64,000 nt of DNA from Microbacterium karelineae (GCF_009745985.1 NZ_WFIX01000190.1:248001-312000), one strand, 5' to 3'; shown: positions 23,982 through 31,905, counted from the stretch's first letter. The notes: generated by a model from the letters alone, not told the origin. Numbers and translations: made by a program.

Positions 23982-24749
23982 CTACGGCGCGATCCGGAGA
24001 TCGTGCCAGACCGACGCCCACTGCGCTGGCGTGAGGTCCCGGGGCAGGGCGCTGTCCCGCACGCGGGCCCGCGCGAGGGCCCGGTGGGCGGCGCGGCCGC
24101 TCCGCTGTGAGGCACCGGCGACGACGCGTCGGAGGGATCCGCCCCTCCCCGTGAACACCGCGCGGACGAACGCCTCGTACGCGCGGCGCTCGCGCGGGGG
24201 CACGAGCGGCGAGCCGCGGCGGGTCACACGCAGGATCCCACCATCGACGCTCGGCGACGGCGCGAAGTGACGAGCGGGGACGCGCCCCTCGAGCGCGAAC
24301 TCGAACCACGGCGCGGCCTGCGCCGTCATCATCGTGCGCCCGCCGACGCCCGCGCGCTTCCTCGCGACCTCCCACTGCGTGAGGAGGATCGCGTCGCGCC
24401 AGCCCGGAGCGCCGAGCAGGCGCCGGAGGATGGGCGTCGTGAGGTGGAACGGGATGTTCCCGACGATGACCGGGCCCGCGAGCGGGTGCCGGAGGATGTC
24501 GGCGCGCTCGACGCGCACGTCGGGGAGCGAGCGCCGCAGCCGGCGCACCCGATGTTCATCGAGGTCGATCGCCGTCGTCGGACGCCCCAGTCGCGCGAGG
24601 GAGCGCGTGATCGCGCCATCGCCGGCGCCGATCTCGAGGATGGATCCGCGTGTGTCCGCGGCGAGCGCGGCGATGCGCTCGATGGTCGGTCGGTGGGTGA
24701 GGAAGTTCTGGCCGAGTTCGTGTCGGCCGCCGTGGGTTGAACGAGGCAT
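23982..24749 (-). CDS. erm: 23S rRNA (adenine-N6) methyltransferase, Erm family
   Basis: This 255-residue SAM methyltransferase has HELGQNFL (residues 10-17), EIGAGDGAIT (39-48), and the catalytic NIPF (98-101) in GNIPFHLTTPIL. Those are hallmarks of Erm rather than KsgA. It modifies A2058 of 23S rRNA and gives macrolide-lincosamide-streptogramin B resistance. The C-terminal third is Arg-rich, as in actinobacterial Erm. The start codon has GGAG seven bases upstream, but that GGAG is buried in a hairpin. A leader peptide and a second hairpin lie upstream, so inducible control is likely. It is preceded by a DtxR/MntR gene. Confidence 0.92.
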   Translation of the reverse strand: MPRSTHGGRHELGQNFLTHRPTIERIAALAADTRGSILEIGAGDGAITRSLARLGRPTTAIDLDEHRVRRLRRSLPDVRVERADILRHPLAGPVIVGNIPFHLTTPILRRLLGAPGWRDAILLTQWEVARKRAGVGGRTMMTAQAAPWFEFALEGRVPARHFAPSPSVDGGILRVTRRGSPLVPPRERRAYEAFVRAVFTGRGGSLRRVVAGASQRSGRAAHRALARARVRDSALPRDLTPAQWASVWHDLRIAP

Positions 24750-24755
24750 GTGCGC

Positions 24756-24902
24756 GCTCCAAGGAAGAGTTCTGGAGCACCCCGACGGCAGGATGAGCGC
24801 GTGCAGGCACGCGAAGACTGTCCGTCCGAGGTGCCGATGACATCTCGGAGAGACGGCGCGCTGACGTCAGCGAAGAGTTCGGATCGAACGCGAGCGCGCC
24901 GT
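24756..24902 (-). promoter_or_regulatory. erm leader attenuator hairpins
   Basis: In the transcript, GCTCCA (24773-24778) can pair with TGGAGC (24756-24761) and bury the erm Shine-Dalgarno. Upstream, ACGGCGCGCT and AGCGCGCCGT form a 10-bp stem (24853-24862 and 24893-24902) starting at the leader-peptide stop codon. GAACTCTTC occurs twice (24764-24772 and 24872-24880), which allows alternative pairings. This is the layout of antibiotic-inducible erm attenuation. Confidence 0.65.
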
Positions 24903-24967
24903 CAGGCGCGGCGGTCGCGGAAGATCTCGCAGCGCCCCATCACGGGCGCTCCCTCTATCATTCCCAT
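24902..24967 (-). CDS. erm leader peptide, 21 codons
   Basis: A short frame from the ATG at 24967 encodes MGMIEGAPV... and ends ...EIFRDRRA before TGA at 24902. TACCGT lies exactly six bases before the ATG, so it would be translated from a leaderless message. A second in-frame ATG at 24940 has AGAGGGAG upstream and would give a 12-residue version. The RDR near its end fits the +x+ motif at which macrolides stall ribosomes. It lies about 150 bp upstream of erm and directly before an attenuator stem. The role is inferred from layout. Confidence 0.65.
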   Translation of the reverse strand: MGMIEGAPVMGRCEIFRDRRA

Positions 24968-24992
24968 ACCGTCACGGTAGCACTCGCACCCG

Positions 24993-25628
24993 TCACGCCG
25001 AGAGCCAGATCGCCTCGGCGGCGCCGTCGGGCAGCTCCACGCGGCGCCCCTCGACCTCGATGCATTCGTCGCCCACGGTGATCTCGGTGGCCACGTCGAT
25101 CCCGGAGCTCGTGATCGCGCGCAGCAGCAGCGGATCCCTGTCGCTCACCCGCAGGACGCCGCCCCGGTGCCCCGGATCCGCCTCGTCGAGCCGCACGAAC
25201 GGCGAGCGCTCGACGGATCCGTCCGGCTGCGGGATCGCGTCGCCGTGGGGGTCGTGCGTCGGATGCCCGAGGCGGTCGTCGATCCGCGCGAGCATGCGCT
25301 CGCTGACGGCGTGCTCGAGCACCTCGGCCTCGTCGTGGACCTCGTCCCACGCGTAGTCGAACTCCCGCACGAGCCACGTCTCGATCAGGCGGTGCCGACG
25401 CGTCATCGTCACGGCGCGCGCCCGGCCGGCCTCCGTGAGGGTGACGGCGCGATACGGCTCGTGCGAGACGAGGCCTGCCGCGGCGAGCTTCTTCACCATC
25501 TCGGTCACGCTCGACGGCGCGACGCCCAGCTTCGAGGCGAGCACCGACGGCGTGATCGGCGCATCCTGCCACTCGGTGTGGGCGTAGATGGTCTTCAGAT
25601 AGTCGTCGGCCGCCGGACTCGTGGACAT
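24993..25628 (-). CDS. DtxR/MntR family metal-dependent repressor
   Basis: This 211-residue protein has an N-terminal winged helix (about residues 5-65, SVLASKLGVAPSSVTEMVKKL) and a metal-binding dimer domain (RRHRLIETWLVREFDYAWDEVHDEAEVLEHAVSE in outline, His/Glu-rich). The C-terminal SH3-like FeoA domain is about residues 140-210. It probably responds to Mn2+ or Fe2+. TACCCT lies seven bases before the ATG, pointing to a leaderless message. No metal transporter is adjacent. A 13-bp palindrome TACCGTCACGGTA lies just after its stop but coincides with the erm leader -10, so it may not be its own site. Confidence 0.92.
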   Translation of the reverse strand: MSTSPAADDYLKTIYAHTEWQDAPITPSVLASKLGVAPSSVTEMVKKLAAAGLVSHEPYRAVTLTEAGRARAVTMTRRHRLIETWLVREFDYAWDEVHDEAEVLEHAVSERMLARIDDRLGHPTHDPHGDAIPQPDGSVERSPFVRLDEADPGHRGGVLRVSDRDPLLLRAITSSGIDVATEITVGDECIEVEGRRVELPDGAAEAIWLSA

Positions 25629-25659
25629 GACATCCAGGGTACGGGGCCGTGCCCGGCCA

Positions 25660-26646
25660 TCAGCGGCCGGCGCGGGCCGCCTTCTGGAAGGGCCACGTCA
25701 TGCCGGAAAGCGCCTCGCACTTCTCCCACACGCGCCGGCGCACCTCCGGATCGACCGAGGTCGGCGACGGCCGCTGCCGGACGGGCGCGCCGTGGGTGAG
25801 GAAGCGCGGGCCCCAGTACTCTCCGCTCGAGATCGTCGGATCGATGAGCGCGCGCACGATCGTGTCGGCCCCACGCTGCTTGCTCTGCGCGACGGGCGCC
25901 TGCACGCCGTCGCGGATCCGCTTCCACCGCCCGGGCTCGTTGACGCCGGTGACGAGGGGCGTCCGCCCGCCGATCGAATATCCGGGGTGGGCGACGACGC
26001 TCTGCACGGGCACCTCGGCGTCGCGCAGGCGCGCGTCGGCCTCGAAGCCGAGCGCCTGCACCGCGACCTTCGACTGCACGTACGCCTTCCATGCCGAATA
26101 GGAGCTCTCGAGCTGCACATCGGTCGGGATGTGGGCGCCCATGCGCGTCGACATGCTGCCGAGCCACACCATGCGCGGGGTCCACCGGCTCGTCGACGAC
26201 TTCGCGAGCGACACGAGCAGCTCGGCCCCGAGCACGAAGTGCCCGAGCGCGTTCGTCGAGAACACGAGCTCGCGCCCGTCGCGCGTGACCTTGCGGCGGC
26301 GCGGCGTGTGCACGATCCCCGCATTGAAGATCACCCCGTCGAGGCGGGTGCGCTCGAACAGCCCTCCCCGCACGCTCGCAGCCGCGGCGCGGATGGATCC
26401 GGGATTCGCGACGTCGAGCAGCAGCGTCTCGACCGACGCTCCGGGGACGCGCGCCTCGATCGCATCGTGCGCGGCCGCCAGCCGGTTGGGGTGCCGCCCG
26501 CTCATGATCACGTGCGCGCCCGCCCGCGCGAGGTGCTCGCAGGCGAAATAGCCGAGACCGGCGTTCGCACCCGTGACAAGATAGCTCCGCCCGTCCTGCG
26601 GCGGCAGCTGCTGCGGATCCCATGCCGCCCGCGCGCTCTTGCTCAC
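25660..26646 (-). CDS. Short-chain dehydrogenase/reductase
   Basis: This 328-residue NAD(P)-dependent oxidoreductase has the Rossmann motif TGANAGLGYF (TGxxxGxG) near residue 25, FNAGI (NNAG-like) and a catalytic Tyr-Lys pair in SYSAWKAYVQSKVA. The layout resembles retinol-dehydrogenase/protochlorophyllide-reductase-like SDRs. The GTG at 26646 is chosen because TACGCT lies seven bases upstream and the sequence before it is not protein-like. The stop lies 31 bp upstream of the DtxR start on the same strand. The substrate is unknown. Confidence 0.9.
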   Translation of the reverse strand: MSKSARAAWDPQQLPPQDGRSYLVTGANAGLGYFACEHLARAGAHVIMSGRHPNRLAAAHDAIEARVPGASVETLLLDVANPGSIRAAAASVRGGLFERTRLDGVIFNAGIVHTPRRRKVTRDGRELVFSTNALGHFVLGAELLVSLAKSSTSRWTPRMVWLGSMSTRMGAHIPTDVQLESSYSAWKAYVQSKVAVQALGFEADARLRDAEVPVQSVVAHPGYSIGGRTPLVTGVNEPGRWKRIRDGVQAPVAQSKQRGADTIVRALIDPTISSGEYWGPRFLTHGAPVRQRPSPTSVDPEVRRRVWEKCEALSGMTWPFQKAARAGR

Positions 26647-26758
26647 ACTGCCGAGCGTATGCCCGCACCAGCCGGCGCGGGGCGCGGCGCGCGGATCGTG
26701 CGGCGGGGATTCGCGCCAACACGCGGCGCAGATTCCGCGGACGACATACGCTGTCCAC

Positions 26759-27547
26759 ATGGCGAGTCGAAGCGAGATCGAGTGCTGGCTGACCGACATG
26801 GACGGCGTGCTCGTCCACGAGAATCGGGCGATCCCCGGCGCCCCCGAACTGCTCGCGCAGTGGCGCCGCAACGACACCCCGTTCCTCGTGCTGACGAACA
26901 ACTCGATCTTCACGCCGCGCGACCTGTCGGCGCGCCTGCTCGCGAGCGGAATCGAGGTGCCGGAGGACCGCATCTGGACGTCGGCGCTCGCGACCGCCAC
27001 GTTCCTCGAGACGCAGTCGCCCGGCGGCACGGCGTATGTGGTCGGCGAGGCGGGGATCCTCACCGCCATGCACGAGGCCGGCTTCATCATGACCGAGTCG
27101 GATCCCGAATACGTCGTCATCGGCGAGACCCGCAACTACTCGTTCGAGGCGATCACGAAGGCGATCCGGCTCATCGGCCGCGGCGCGCGGTTCATCTCGA
27201 CGAACCCCGACGCGACGGGTCCCTCCGCCGAGGGACCGCTGCCGGCGACGGGCGCGATCAATGCGCTCATCACGAAGGCGACCGGCAAGGAGCCGTACGT
27301 CGTCGGCAAGCCGAATCCGATGATGTTCCGCTCGGCGCTCAACCGGATCGGCGCGCACAGCGAGAACACCGGCATGATCGGCGACCGGATGGACACCGAC
27401 ATCGTCGCCGGCATCGAGGCGGGCCTGCACACCGTGCTCGTGATGAGCGGCATCAGCGACCAGAACGAGATCGACCGATACCCGTTCCGCCCGAGCGAGA
27501 CGCTGTCCAGCGTCGCCGACCTGCTGGAGGATCGCGACGATGGGTGA
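26759..27547 (+). CDS. HAD-IIA family hydrolase (NagD-like phosphatase)
   Basis: This 262-residue phosphatase carries the HAD motifs in order: DMDGVLVHE (motif I, nucleophile Asp), LVLTNNSIF (motif II), then the IIA cap, GKPNPMMF (motif III Lys) and GDRMDTDIVAG (motif IV). It would dephosphorylate small sugar phosphates or nucleotides. TACGCT lies six bases before the ATG. The stop overlaps a 41-residue membrane protein gene by eight bases, so they form a two-gene operon. Confidence 0.93.
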   Translation: MASRSEIECWLTDMDGVLVHENRAIPGAPELLAQWRRNDTPFLVLTNNSIFTPRDLSARLLASGIEVPEDRIWTSALATATFLETQSPGGTAYVVGEAGILTAMHEAGFIMTESDPEYVVIGETRNYSFEAITKAIRLIGRGARFISTNPDATGPSAEGPLPATGAINALITKATGKEPYVVGKPNPMMFRSALNRIGAHSENTGMIGDRMDTDIVAGIEAGLHTVLVMSGISDQNEIDRYPFRPSETLSSVADLLEDRDDG

Positions 27548-27665
27548 GGTCTTCCTGTTCGTCATCGGGCTGTCGTGCGTCGCGGCGATCGTCATGGGGA
27601 TCCGCGCGCTGCGCCACCTGAAGGACGGCCGCGACGACGACGACGCGTTCGGCCCGCGGCGCTGA
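27540..27665 (+). CDS. 41-residue single-helix membrane protein
   Basis: The frame begins inside the end of the HAD gene (8-bp overlap). One transmembrane helix (residues 4-20, VFLFVIGLSCVAAIVMG) is followed by a charged tail GIRALRHLKDGRDDDDAFGPRR. Overlap and composition support a real coupled gene. No function is known for it. Confidence 0.7.
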   Translation: MGEVFLFVIGLSCVAAIVMGIRALRHLKDGRDDDDAFGPRR

Positions 27666-27672
27666 CGAGCGA

Positions 27673-28041
27673 TCAGTCGGTGCGCATCGGGCTGCGTTCG
27701 TAGTCGAGGTCGCCGACGTCGAGGATGCGGCGGACGGCGCGCTTCAGGCGCGGAACGTCTTCGTGCGCGGCCGCAAGAACGACAGCGTGCGCCGTATCGA
27801 AGTACTCATGGATGACGATGTTGCGCATGCCGACGATCTCATGCCACGCCACCTCCGGTGCTCGGGCGCGCACACTGGAGTGAAGATGCGAAACCGCCTC
27901 GCCGATGATGAGGACGCGCGCACGCGTCGCGTCGAAGTGGATCCCGTCGTCGAGCCCCGGATCTTCAGCGACGTACTGCGCAATGGCTTCACAGCACTCC
28001 AGGATGTCTTCCAGCCGCTCTCGTTGCCGTCGCGGAGTCAT
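27673..28041 (-). CDS. HepT-like toxin (DUF86 RNase)
   Basis: This 122-residue all-helical protein has RNIVIHEY at residues 73-80, the Rx4HxY active motif of HepT-type HEPN nucleases. RLEDILECCEAIAQYV at the start fits DUF86. It overlaps the upstream antitoxin gene by four bases. In MntA-HepT systems the antitoxin adds AMP to the motif Tyr and silences the RNase. Toxicity here is inferred from family and pairing. Confidence 0.88.
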   Translation of the reverse strand: MTPRRQRERLEDILECCEAIAQYVAEDPGLDDGIHFDATRARVLIIGEAVSHLHSSVRARAPEVAWHEIVGMRNIVIHEYFDTAHAVVLAAAHEDVPRLKRAVRRILDVGDLDYERSPMRTD

Positions 28042-28526
28042 AGTTCAACTGCCTCGGCCATGATGTTCATCACGGCGTAGTGTTTGAGCCCCACGTCTGG
28101 CACGACGTCGACCTCCACACCCAGAACGAGTGCCGCCTCCTCCCGCATCGATACGATGCGGACCGGGCTCACTCCGTCCTTGAGGTGCACCAGCAGATCG
28201 ACGTCGCTTCCAGGCCCCGCGTCACCGCGAGCCACGCTGCCGAAGACGCGGATGCTCTCCGCGCCGAGGTCCCCCAGCGCCTTCTCGAGCTCGGCCTTCT
28301 TCGACCGGACGAACGCGAGGGTCGGCGTCGGCTTGTAGTCGACGACGATGCTCAGCTCGGATCCGACGAGGGAGACGAAGTCGACGAGCGTGCGGTACGA
28401 CGGCTCGCGCCTGCCGCGCTCGTAGGCGCTGATCACGCTCTGCGTGACGCCCACGCGCTCGGCGAACTCCGCCTGCGTCAGGCCCGACTTCTCGCGCGTA
28501 TCGCGGATGATCTCCGCAGCCGTCAT
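28038..28526 (-). CDS. MntA-type nucleotidyltransferase antitoxin fused to an XRE DNA-binding domain
   Basis: This 162-residue protein joins an XRE helix-turn-helix (about residues 5-57, GLTQAEFAERVGVTQSVISA) to a minimal nucleotidyltransferase. The transferase has FGSVARGDAGPGSDVDLLV (95-113, GSxARGDxxxxSDxD) and a third Asp at 140 (VEVDVVP). Stand-alone MntA lacks the DNA-binding part, so this fusion combines toxin modification and transcriptional autoregulation. The ATG at 28526 is chosen because a perfect 13-bp-arm palindrome with a TATAGT -10 lies immediately upstream. The toxin gene overlaps its end. Confidence 0.88.
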   Translation of the reverse strand: MTAAEIIRDTREKSGLTQAEFAERVGVTQSVISAYERGRREPSYRTLVDFVSLVGSELSIVVDYKPTPTLAFVRSKKAELEKALGDLGAESIRVFGSVARGDAGPGSDVDLLVHLKDGVSPVRIVSMREEAALVLGVEVDVVPDVGLKHYAVMNIMAEAVEL

Positions 28527-28558
28527 AGTCACGATACGCACTATAGCGTATCGTGACT
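28527..28558. promoter_or_regulatory. Toxin-antitoxin operator/promoter palindrome
   Basis: AGTCACGATACGC (28527-28539) and its exact reverse complement (28546-28558) flank six bases. Read toward the genes, TATAGT in the centre would serve as -10. The fused XRE domain of the antitoxin is the likely binder. Confidence 0.8.
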
Positions 28559-28612
28559 GTGTGCCACAAGGCCGGGTTCTTCGCGGTCAGCGGACCGAGA
28601 CGGACGCCCGGA

Positions 28613-29527
28613 TCACCGCAGCGCGAGGGCGGCGGCGCCGACGAGCGGGCCGTCGGGGCCCAGGCCGCTGCGCACGACGCGCGTCGCCTGCGCATACGGC
28701 AGCTGCGCCCAGTCGCGCAGGGCCGCGCCGACGAGCTCGACATAGTCGTCGGCCGCGAACGAGAAGCCGCCCGAGATCGCGACGACCTCGAGGTCGAGCA
28801 GCGTCGACGCGTCGGCGAGAGTGCGGCCGACAGCCCGTGCCGAGCGCTCGATCGCCTCGCGCGCGACGCGATCGCCGCGGCGGGCGTCCTCCGAGAGCTG
28901 CTCCCCCGTGGATCCCTGCCAGCCCGCGAGCTGCGCCCACTGTACGCTCGACGGCCCCGACGCGACCTCCTCGAGCGTGAGCTCGCCGCTGTGCTCGGCC
29001 GAGTGCATCTGGCCGAGATGGCCGGCGTTGCCCGTGTTGCCGCCGATCGGCGCACCGTCGATGACGATGCCGCCGCCCACACCCGTCGAGACGACGATCG
29101 AGAGCGAGGCGCGCGTGCCGGCCGCGGCGCCGAGCCACGATTCGGCGAATGCGAGCGCGCCGCCGTCGTGACGCAGTGTGACGTCAGCCTCCGTCTGGCC
29201 CGTGTCGACGATCACCGAGTCGCGCACCGCCTCGACGAGGCCGAACCCGCGCACGCCCGGCATGTTGACGGGGTGGATCGTGCCGCTCGCGAGGTCGACG
29301 GGCCCCGCGGATCCGATGCCGGCGCCCGCGAACTCCGCGTCGCTCGGCAGGTGATCGATCGCCGTTCCGACGACGGCGCTCACGGCCGCGCGCAGCCCGT
29401 CGGGGGTGATCTCGCGGCCGGTCGGCACGCGATTGCGGCTCGCGGCCAGCACCTCGCCGCTCTCGTCGACAAGGGCGGCCTCGATCTTGGTGCCGCCGAG
29501 GTCGACGGCGAGCGCGAAACGGGTCAT
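28613..29527 (-). CDS. ROK family sugar kinase
   Basis: This 304-residue protein has the phosphate-binding DLGGTKIEAALVDESG at residues 8-23, GIGSAGPVDLASG, and STGVGGGIVIDG. The usual ROK zinc cluster CxCGxxGC is missing; the region reads GHLGQMHSAEHSGELTLEEVASGPS. It still has the GH and the following Glu-rich helix, so it may be an active glucokinase-like or N-acetylsugar kinase with altered metal binding. TACCCT lies six bases before the ATG, with no ribosome site, so it is probably leaderless. pyrE lies upstream on the same strand. Confidence 0.88.
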   Translation of the reverse strand: MTRFALAVDLGGTKIEAALVDESGEVLAASRNRVPTGREITPDGLRAAVSAVVGTAIDHLPSDAEFAGAGIGSAGPVDLASGTIHPVNMPGVRGFGLVEAVRDSVIVDTGQTEADVTLRHDGGALAFAESWLGAAAGTRASLSIVVSTGVGGGIVIDGAPIGGNTGNAGHLGQMHSAEHSGELTLEEVASGPSSVQWAQLAGWQGSTGEQLSEDARRGDRVAREAIERSARAVGRTLADASTLLDLEVVAISGGFSFAADDYVELVGAALRDWAQLPYAQATRVVRSGLGPDGPLVGAAALALR

Positions 29528-29583
29528 GGAGGAAGGGTACCGGGATCGGACGGGCCGCTCCGTCCGGGCGCCTGGGCCGCGCG

Positions 29584-30162
29584 CTACTGCGGCGCGAGCC
29601 CCAGGTCGTCGAGGTCGATCGCCGCACGCCATTCGAGACCTTCGGCCTCGATCGCCGCCTGCGCGCCCGTCTTGCGGTCGACGATCACGGCGACGGCCGC
29701 CACCTCGGCGCCTGCCTTCCGGAGGACCTCGACGGCCTTCAGCGCCGACTGGCCCGTCGTCGACGTGTCCTCGAGCACGACGACGCGCTTGCCCTCGACC
29801 TCAGCGCCCTCGATCTGACGGCCGCGGCCGTGATCCTTCGGCTCCTTGCGCACGACGAACGCGTCGAGCGGGCGGTCGGTTCCCGCCGAGGCGTGCATGA
29901 CGGCGTTCGCGATGGGATCCGCGCCGAGCGTCAGCCCGCCGACGGCGACGACGCCGTCGATGTCCGCGACGAGGTCGCTCATGATCCGGCCGATCGCGGG
30001 CGCCGCCCTGTGGTCGAGCGTGAGCTTGCGCATGTCGACGTAGTACGTCGCCTTCTTGCCGCTCGACAGGGTGAAGTCGCCGTGGAACACCGCCTCGGCC
30101 TGGATCAGCTCGATGAGCTGCTGACGGTCGGACTCGAGCGCGGGCGTGGATGCGATGGCCAT
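29584..30162 (-). CDS. pyrE: Orotate phosphoribosyltransferase
   Basis: This 192-residue type I phosphoribosyltransferase joins orotate and PRPP to give OMP in pyrimidine synthesis. The PRPP loop reads VVVLEDTSTTGQSAL, the hood/orotate region HGDFTLSSGKKATYYVDMRK, and the mobile loop RKEPKDHGRGRQIEG. TAGACT lies seven bases before the ATG. It is divergent from a small conserved-looking gene and is not in a pyr operon here. Confidence 0.96.
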   Translation of the reverse strand: MAIASTPALESDRQQLIELIQAEAVFHGDFTLSSGKKATYYVDMRKLTLDHRAAPAIGRIMSDLVADIDGVVAVGGLTLGADPIANAVMHASAGTDRPLDAFVVRKEPKDHGRGRQIEGAEVEGKRVVVLEDTSTTGQSALKAVEVLRKAGAEVAAVAVIVDRKTGAQAAIEAEGLEWRAAIDLDDLGLAPQ

Positions 30163-30206
30163 GACCGCCAGTCTACGAGCGCCGCGCAGACGGCTAGGCT
30201 GTGGGC

Positions 30207-30470
30207 ATGGCGAAGGCAGATCAGCCCCTCGAAGACTGGCTCGCGTCTCACCCGATGCGGAAGCCGGGCCTGTTCACGGACGGATACGCCCGCGGCCCGG
30301 TGAACGACGTGATCGACAAGGTCGTCGAGCGCCTGCGCACGGGGCGCCAGTTCGCCGACCTCATCAAGAACCTCGACTTCCCGTCGGCGCCGCGCGCCGA
30401 GGCCTACGACCGCCAGGGCGTCGACGACCTCTTCGACAACCTGAAGTGGGGCTCGGATCCCCGCGGATAG
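30207..30470 (+). CDS. Small hypothetical protein with a DivIVA-repeat-like end
   Basis: This 87-residue soluble protein has PMRKPGLFTDGYARGPVNDVIDKVVERL in outline and ends with AYDRQGVDDLFDNLKWG. The AYDxxxVDDLF pattern resembles short DivIVA-type repeats (GYDxxxVDxFL), but the match is weak. The ATG at 30207 is supported by TAGGCT exactly six bases upstream. xth follows 34 bp later with its own TAGGCT. The function is unknown. Confidence 0.8.
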   Translation: MAKADQPLEDWLASHPMRKPGLFTDGYARGPVNDVIDKVVERLRTGRQFADLIKNLDFPSAPRAEAYDRQGVDDLFDNLKWGSDPRG

Positions 30471-30504
30471 CCGCGCTCCGGTCGCGGCCGAATAGGCTGG
30501 ATCC

Positions 30505-31347
30505 ATGCGGATCGCGACCTGGAACGTCAACTCCGTCCGTGCGCGCGTGGACCGTGTGGTCGCGTTCGCGGAGCGGGCGGGAGTCGATGTCCTGCTCATG
30601 CAGGAGATCAAGTGCAAGCCGATGCAGTTCCCGTATCAGCCATTCGAGGACGCGGGATACACCGTCGAAGCGCACGGCCTGAATCAGTGGAACGGCGTCG
30701 CGATCGCGAGCCGCCTCCCCCTCGAGGACATCGAATATTCCTTCCCGGGAATGCCGGGTTTCAAGAAGGGCTACGAGGGCGACGACGCGCCGCTCGAGGC
30801 CCGCGCGATCTCGGCGCTCGTCGAGGGCGTGCGCCTGTGGAGCCTTTACGTGCCGAACGGGCGCGGGCTCGACGACCCGCACTACGCCTACAAGCTGCGC
30901 TTCTATGAGGCGCTCCGCCAGTACGTGAGCGACACGCTCGCGGCGGATCCCGAGCTGCCGCTCGCCCTGACGGGCGACTTCAACGTCGCCCCGTTCGACG
31001 GCGACAACGGGGATCCGTCGATCGTCGAGGGCGTGACCACCCACGTCTCCCCCGCCGAGCGCGAGGCGTTCCACGCGCTCGAGGGCGCCGGCCTCCGCGA
31101 CGTCGTGCGCCCGCTCGTGCCCGAGGGCTTCACGTTCTGGGACTACAAGCAGCTGCGCTTCCCGCGCGACGAGGGCCTGCGCATCGACTTCATCCTCGGC
31201 TCCCAGGCGTTCGCCGAGTCCGTCGAGGGCGCATCGATCGAGCGCGACGAGCGCAAGGGCGAGGGCCCGAGCGACCACGTGCCGATCGTCGTCGACCTCG
31301 ATCTGTCGGACGACGAGGACGACGACCTCCCGATGATCTTCGGGTGA
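30505..31347 (+). CDS. xth: Exodeoxyribonuclease III
   Basis: This 280-residue enzyme of the endonuclease/exonuclease/phosphatase fold repairs abasic sites and trims 3' ends. Motifs are TWNVNSVRAR at the start, LLMQEIKCK (metal-binding Glu), ALTGDFNVAPFDGD (catalytic Asp/Asn), and SDHVPIVVDL near the end (Asp-His pair). The acidic tail DLDLSDDEDDD is a local variation. TAGGCT lies six bases before the ATG, pointing to a leaderless message. Confidence 0.95.
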   Translation: MRIATWNVNSVRARVDRVVAFAERAGVDVLLMQEIKCKPMQFPYQPFEDAGYTVEAHGLNQWNGVAIASRLPLEDIEYSFPGMPGFKKGYEGDDAPLEARAISALVEGVRLWSLYVPNGRGLDDPHYAYKLRFYEALRQYVSDTLAADPELPLALTGDFNVAPFDGDNGDPSIVEGVTTHVSPAEREAFHALEGAGLRDVVRPLVPEGFTFWDYKQLRFPRDEGLRIDFILGSQAFAESVEGASIERDERKGEGPSDHVPIVVDLDLSDDEDDDLPMIFG

Positions 31348-31373
31348 GGGCTGCGCTGAGCTGGGTTTCTCTG

Positions 31374-31811
31374 ATGTCGGATCACTCTGCGAGCCAGACG
31401 CGTTCGCATCGGGTCACGAGAATCGGTGCCACCTGCCATATCGAGCATGACCGCAGCCCAGGGTCGTCATCGGTCTCAGTGAGCATCAGCGAATACATCG
31501 AGCTCGACACGTCAGAACGCATCGAGCTGAGACGGGATCGTGGCGTCTCGGTCAGCGGTTCTCGTGACTCTCGACACGCGCCGCATGATGGTGCGATCGA
31601 CGATGTCGACGAAGCGGTCCTTCTGAGGGCGATTCGATCTGCGCTATTGCCCGACGAGGGCGATCTCCAGGATGCCGGCGAGAATTACCCCTGGCATGAG
31701 TACTCCGCCCTCGCTGAGCTACGCGGTGTGCAGGTCCTCCCGCAGGAGCTGCGTGCTCTGCCGTTCGAGGTCGACATCAGCGACACGCAGCGTCCCGCGG
31801 ATCCGTCATAG
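31374..31811 (+). CDS. Hypothetical acidic protein
   Basis: An open frame of 145 residues from ATG 31374 (or 155 from a GTG at 31344 that overlaps the xth stop as GTGA). It has a Ser/Val strand-rich middle (SSSVSVSISEYIELDTSERI), a helix-like acidic part, and NYPWHEYSALAELRGVQVLPQELRALPFEV near the end. GC content and codon bias are lower than in the neighbours. I do not recognise a family. It could be a recently gained gene; the longer, coupled start is also plausible. Confidence 0.6.
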   Translation: MSDHSASQTRSHRVTRIGATCHIEHDRSPGSSSVSVSISEYIELDTSERIELRRDRGVSVSGSRDSRHAPHDGAIDDVDEAVLLRAIRSALLPDEGDLQDAGENYPWHEYSALAELRGVQVLPQELRALPFEVDISDTQRPADPS

Positions 31812-31905
31812 CCTCGGGTCCTATGCAGGCGCTCCTCACGTCGACGAGGGCCTTGATCTCCGGGCTCCCTCGATAAGGCGCGCCAGCTGAGAGGACCCCG
31901 ACCGG

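Noticed and set aside
24967-24979. TACCGTCACGGTA as a DtxR/MntR operator
   Set aside because: It lies after the dtxR-like gene's stop and coincides with the -10 and start of the erm leader frame, so the palindrome may be incidental; no second copy was seen.
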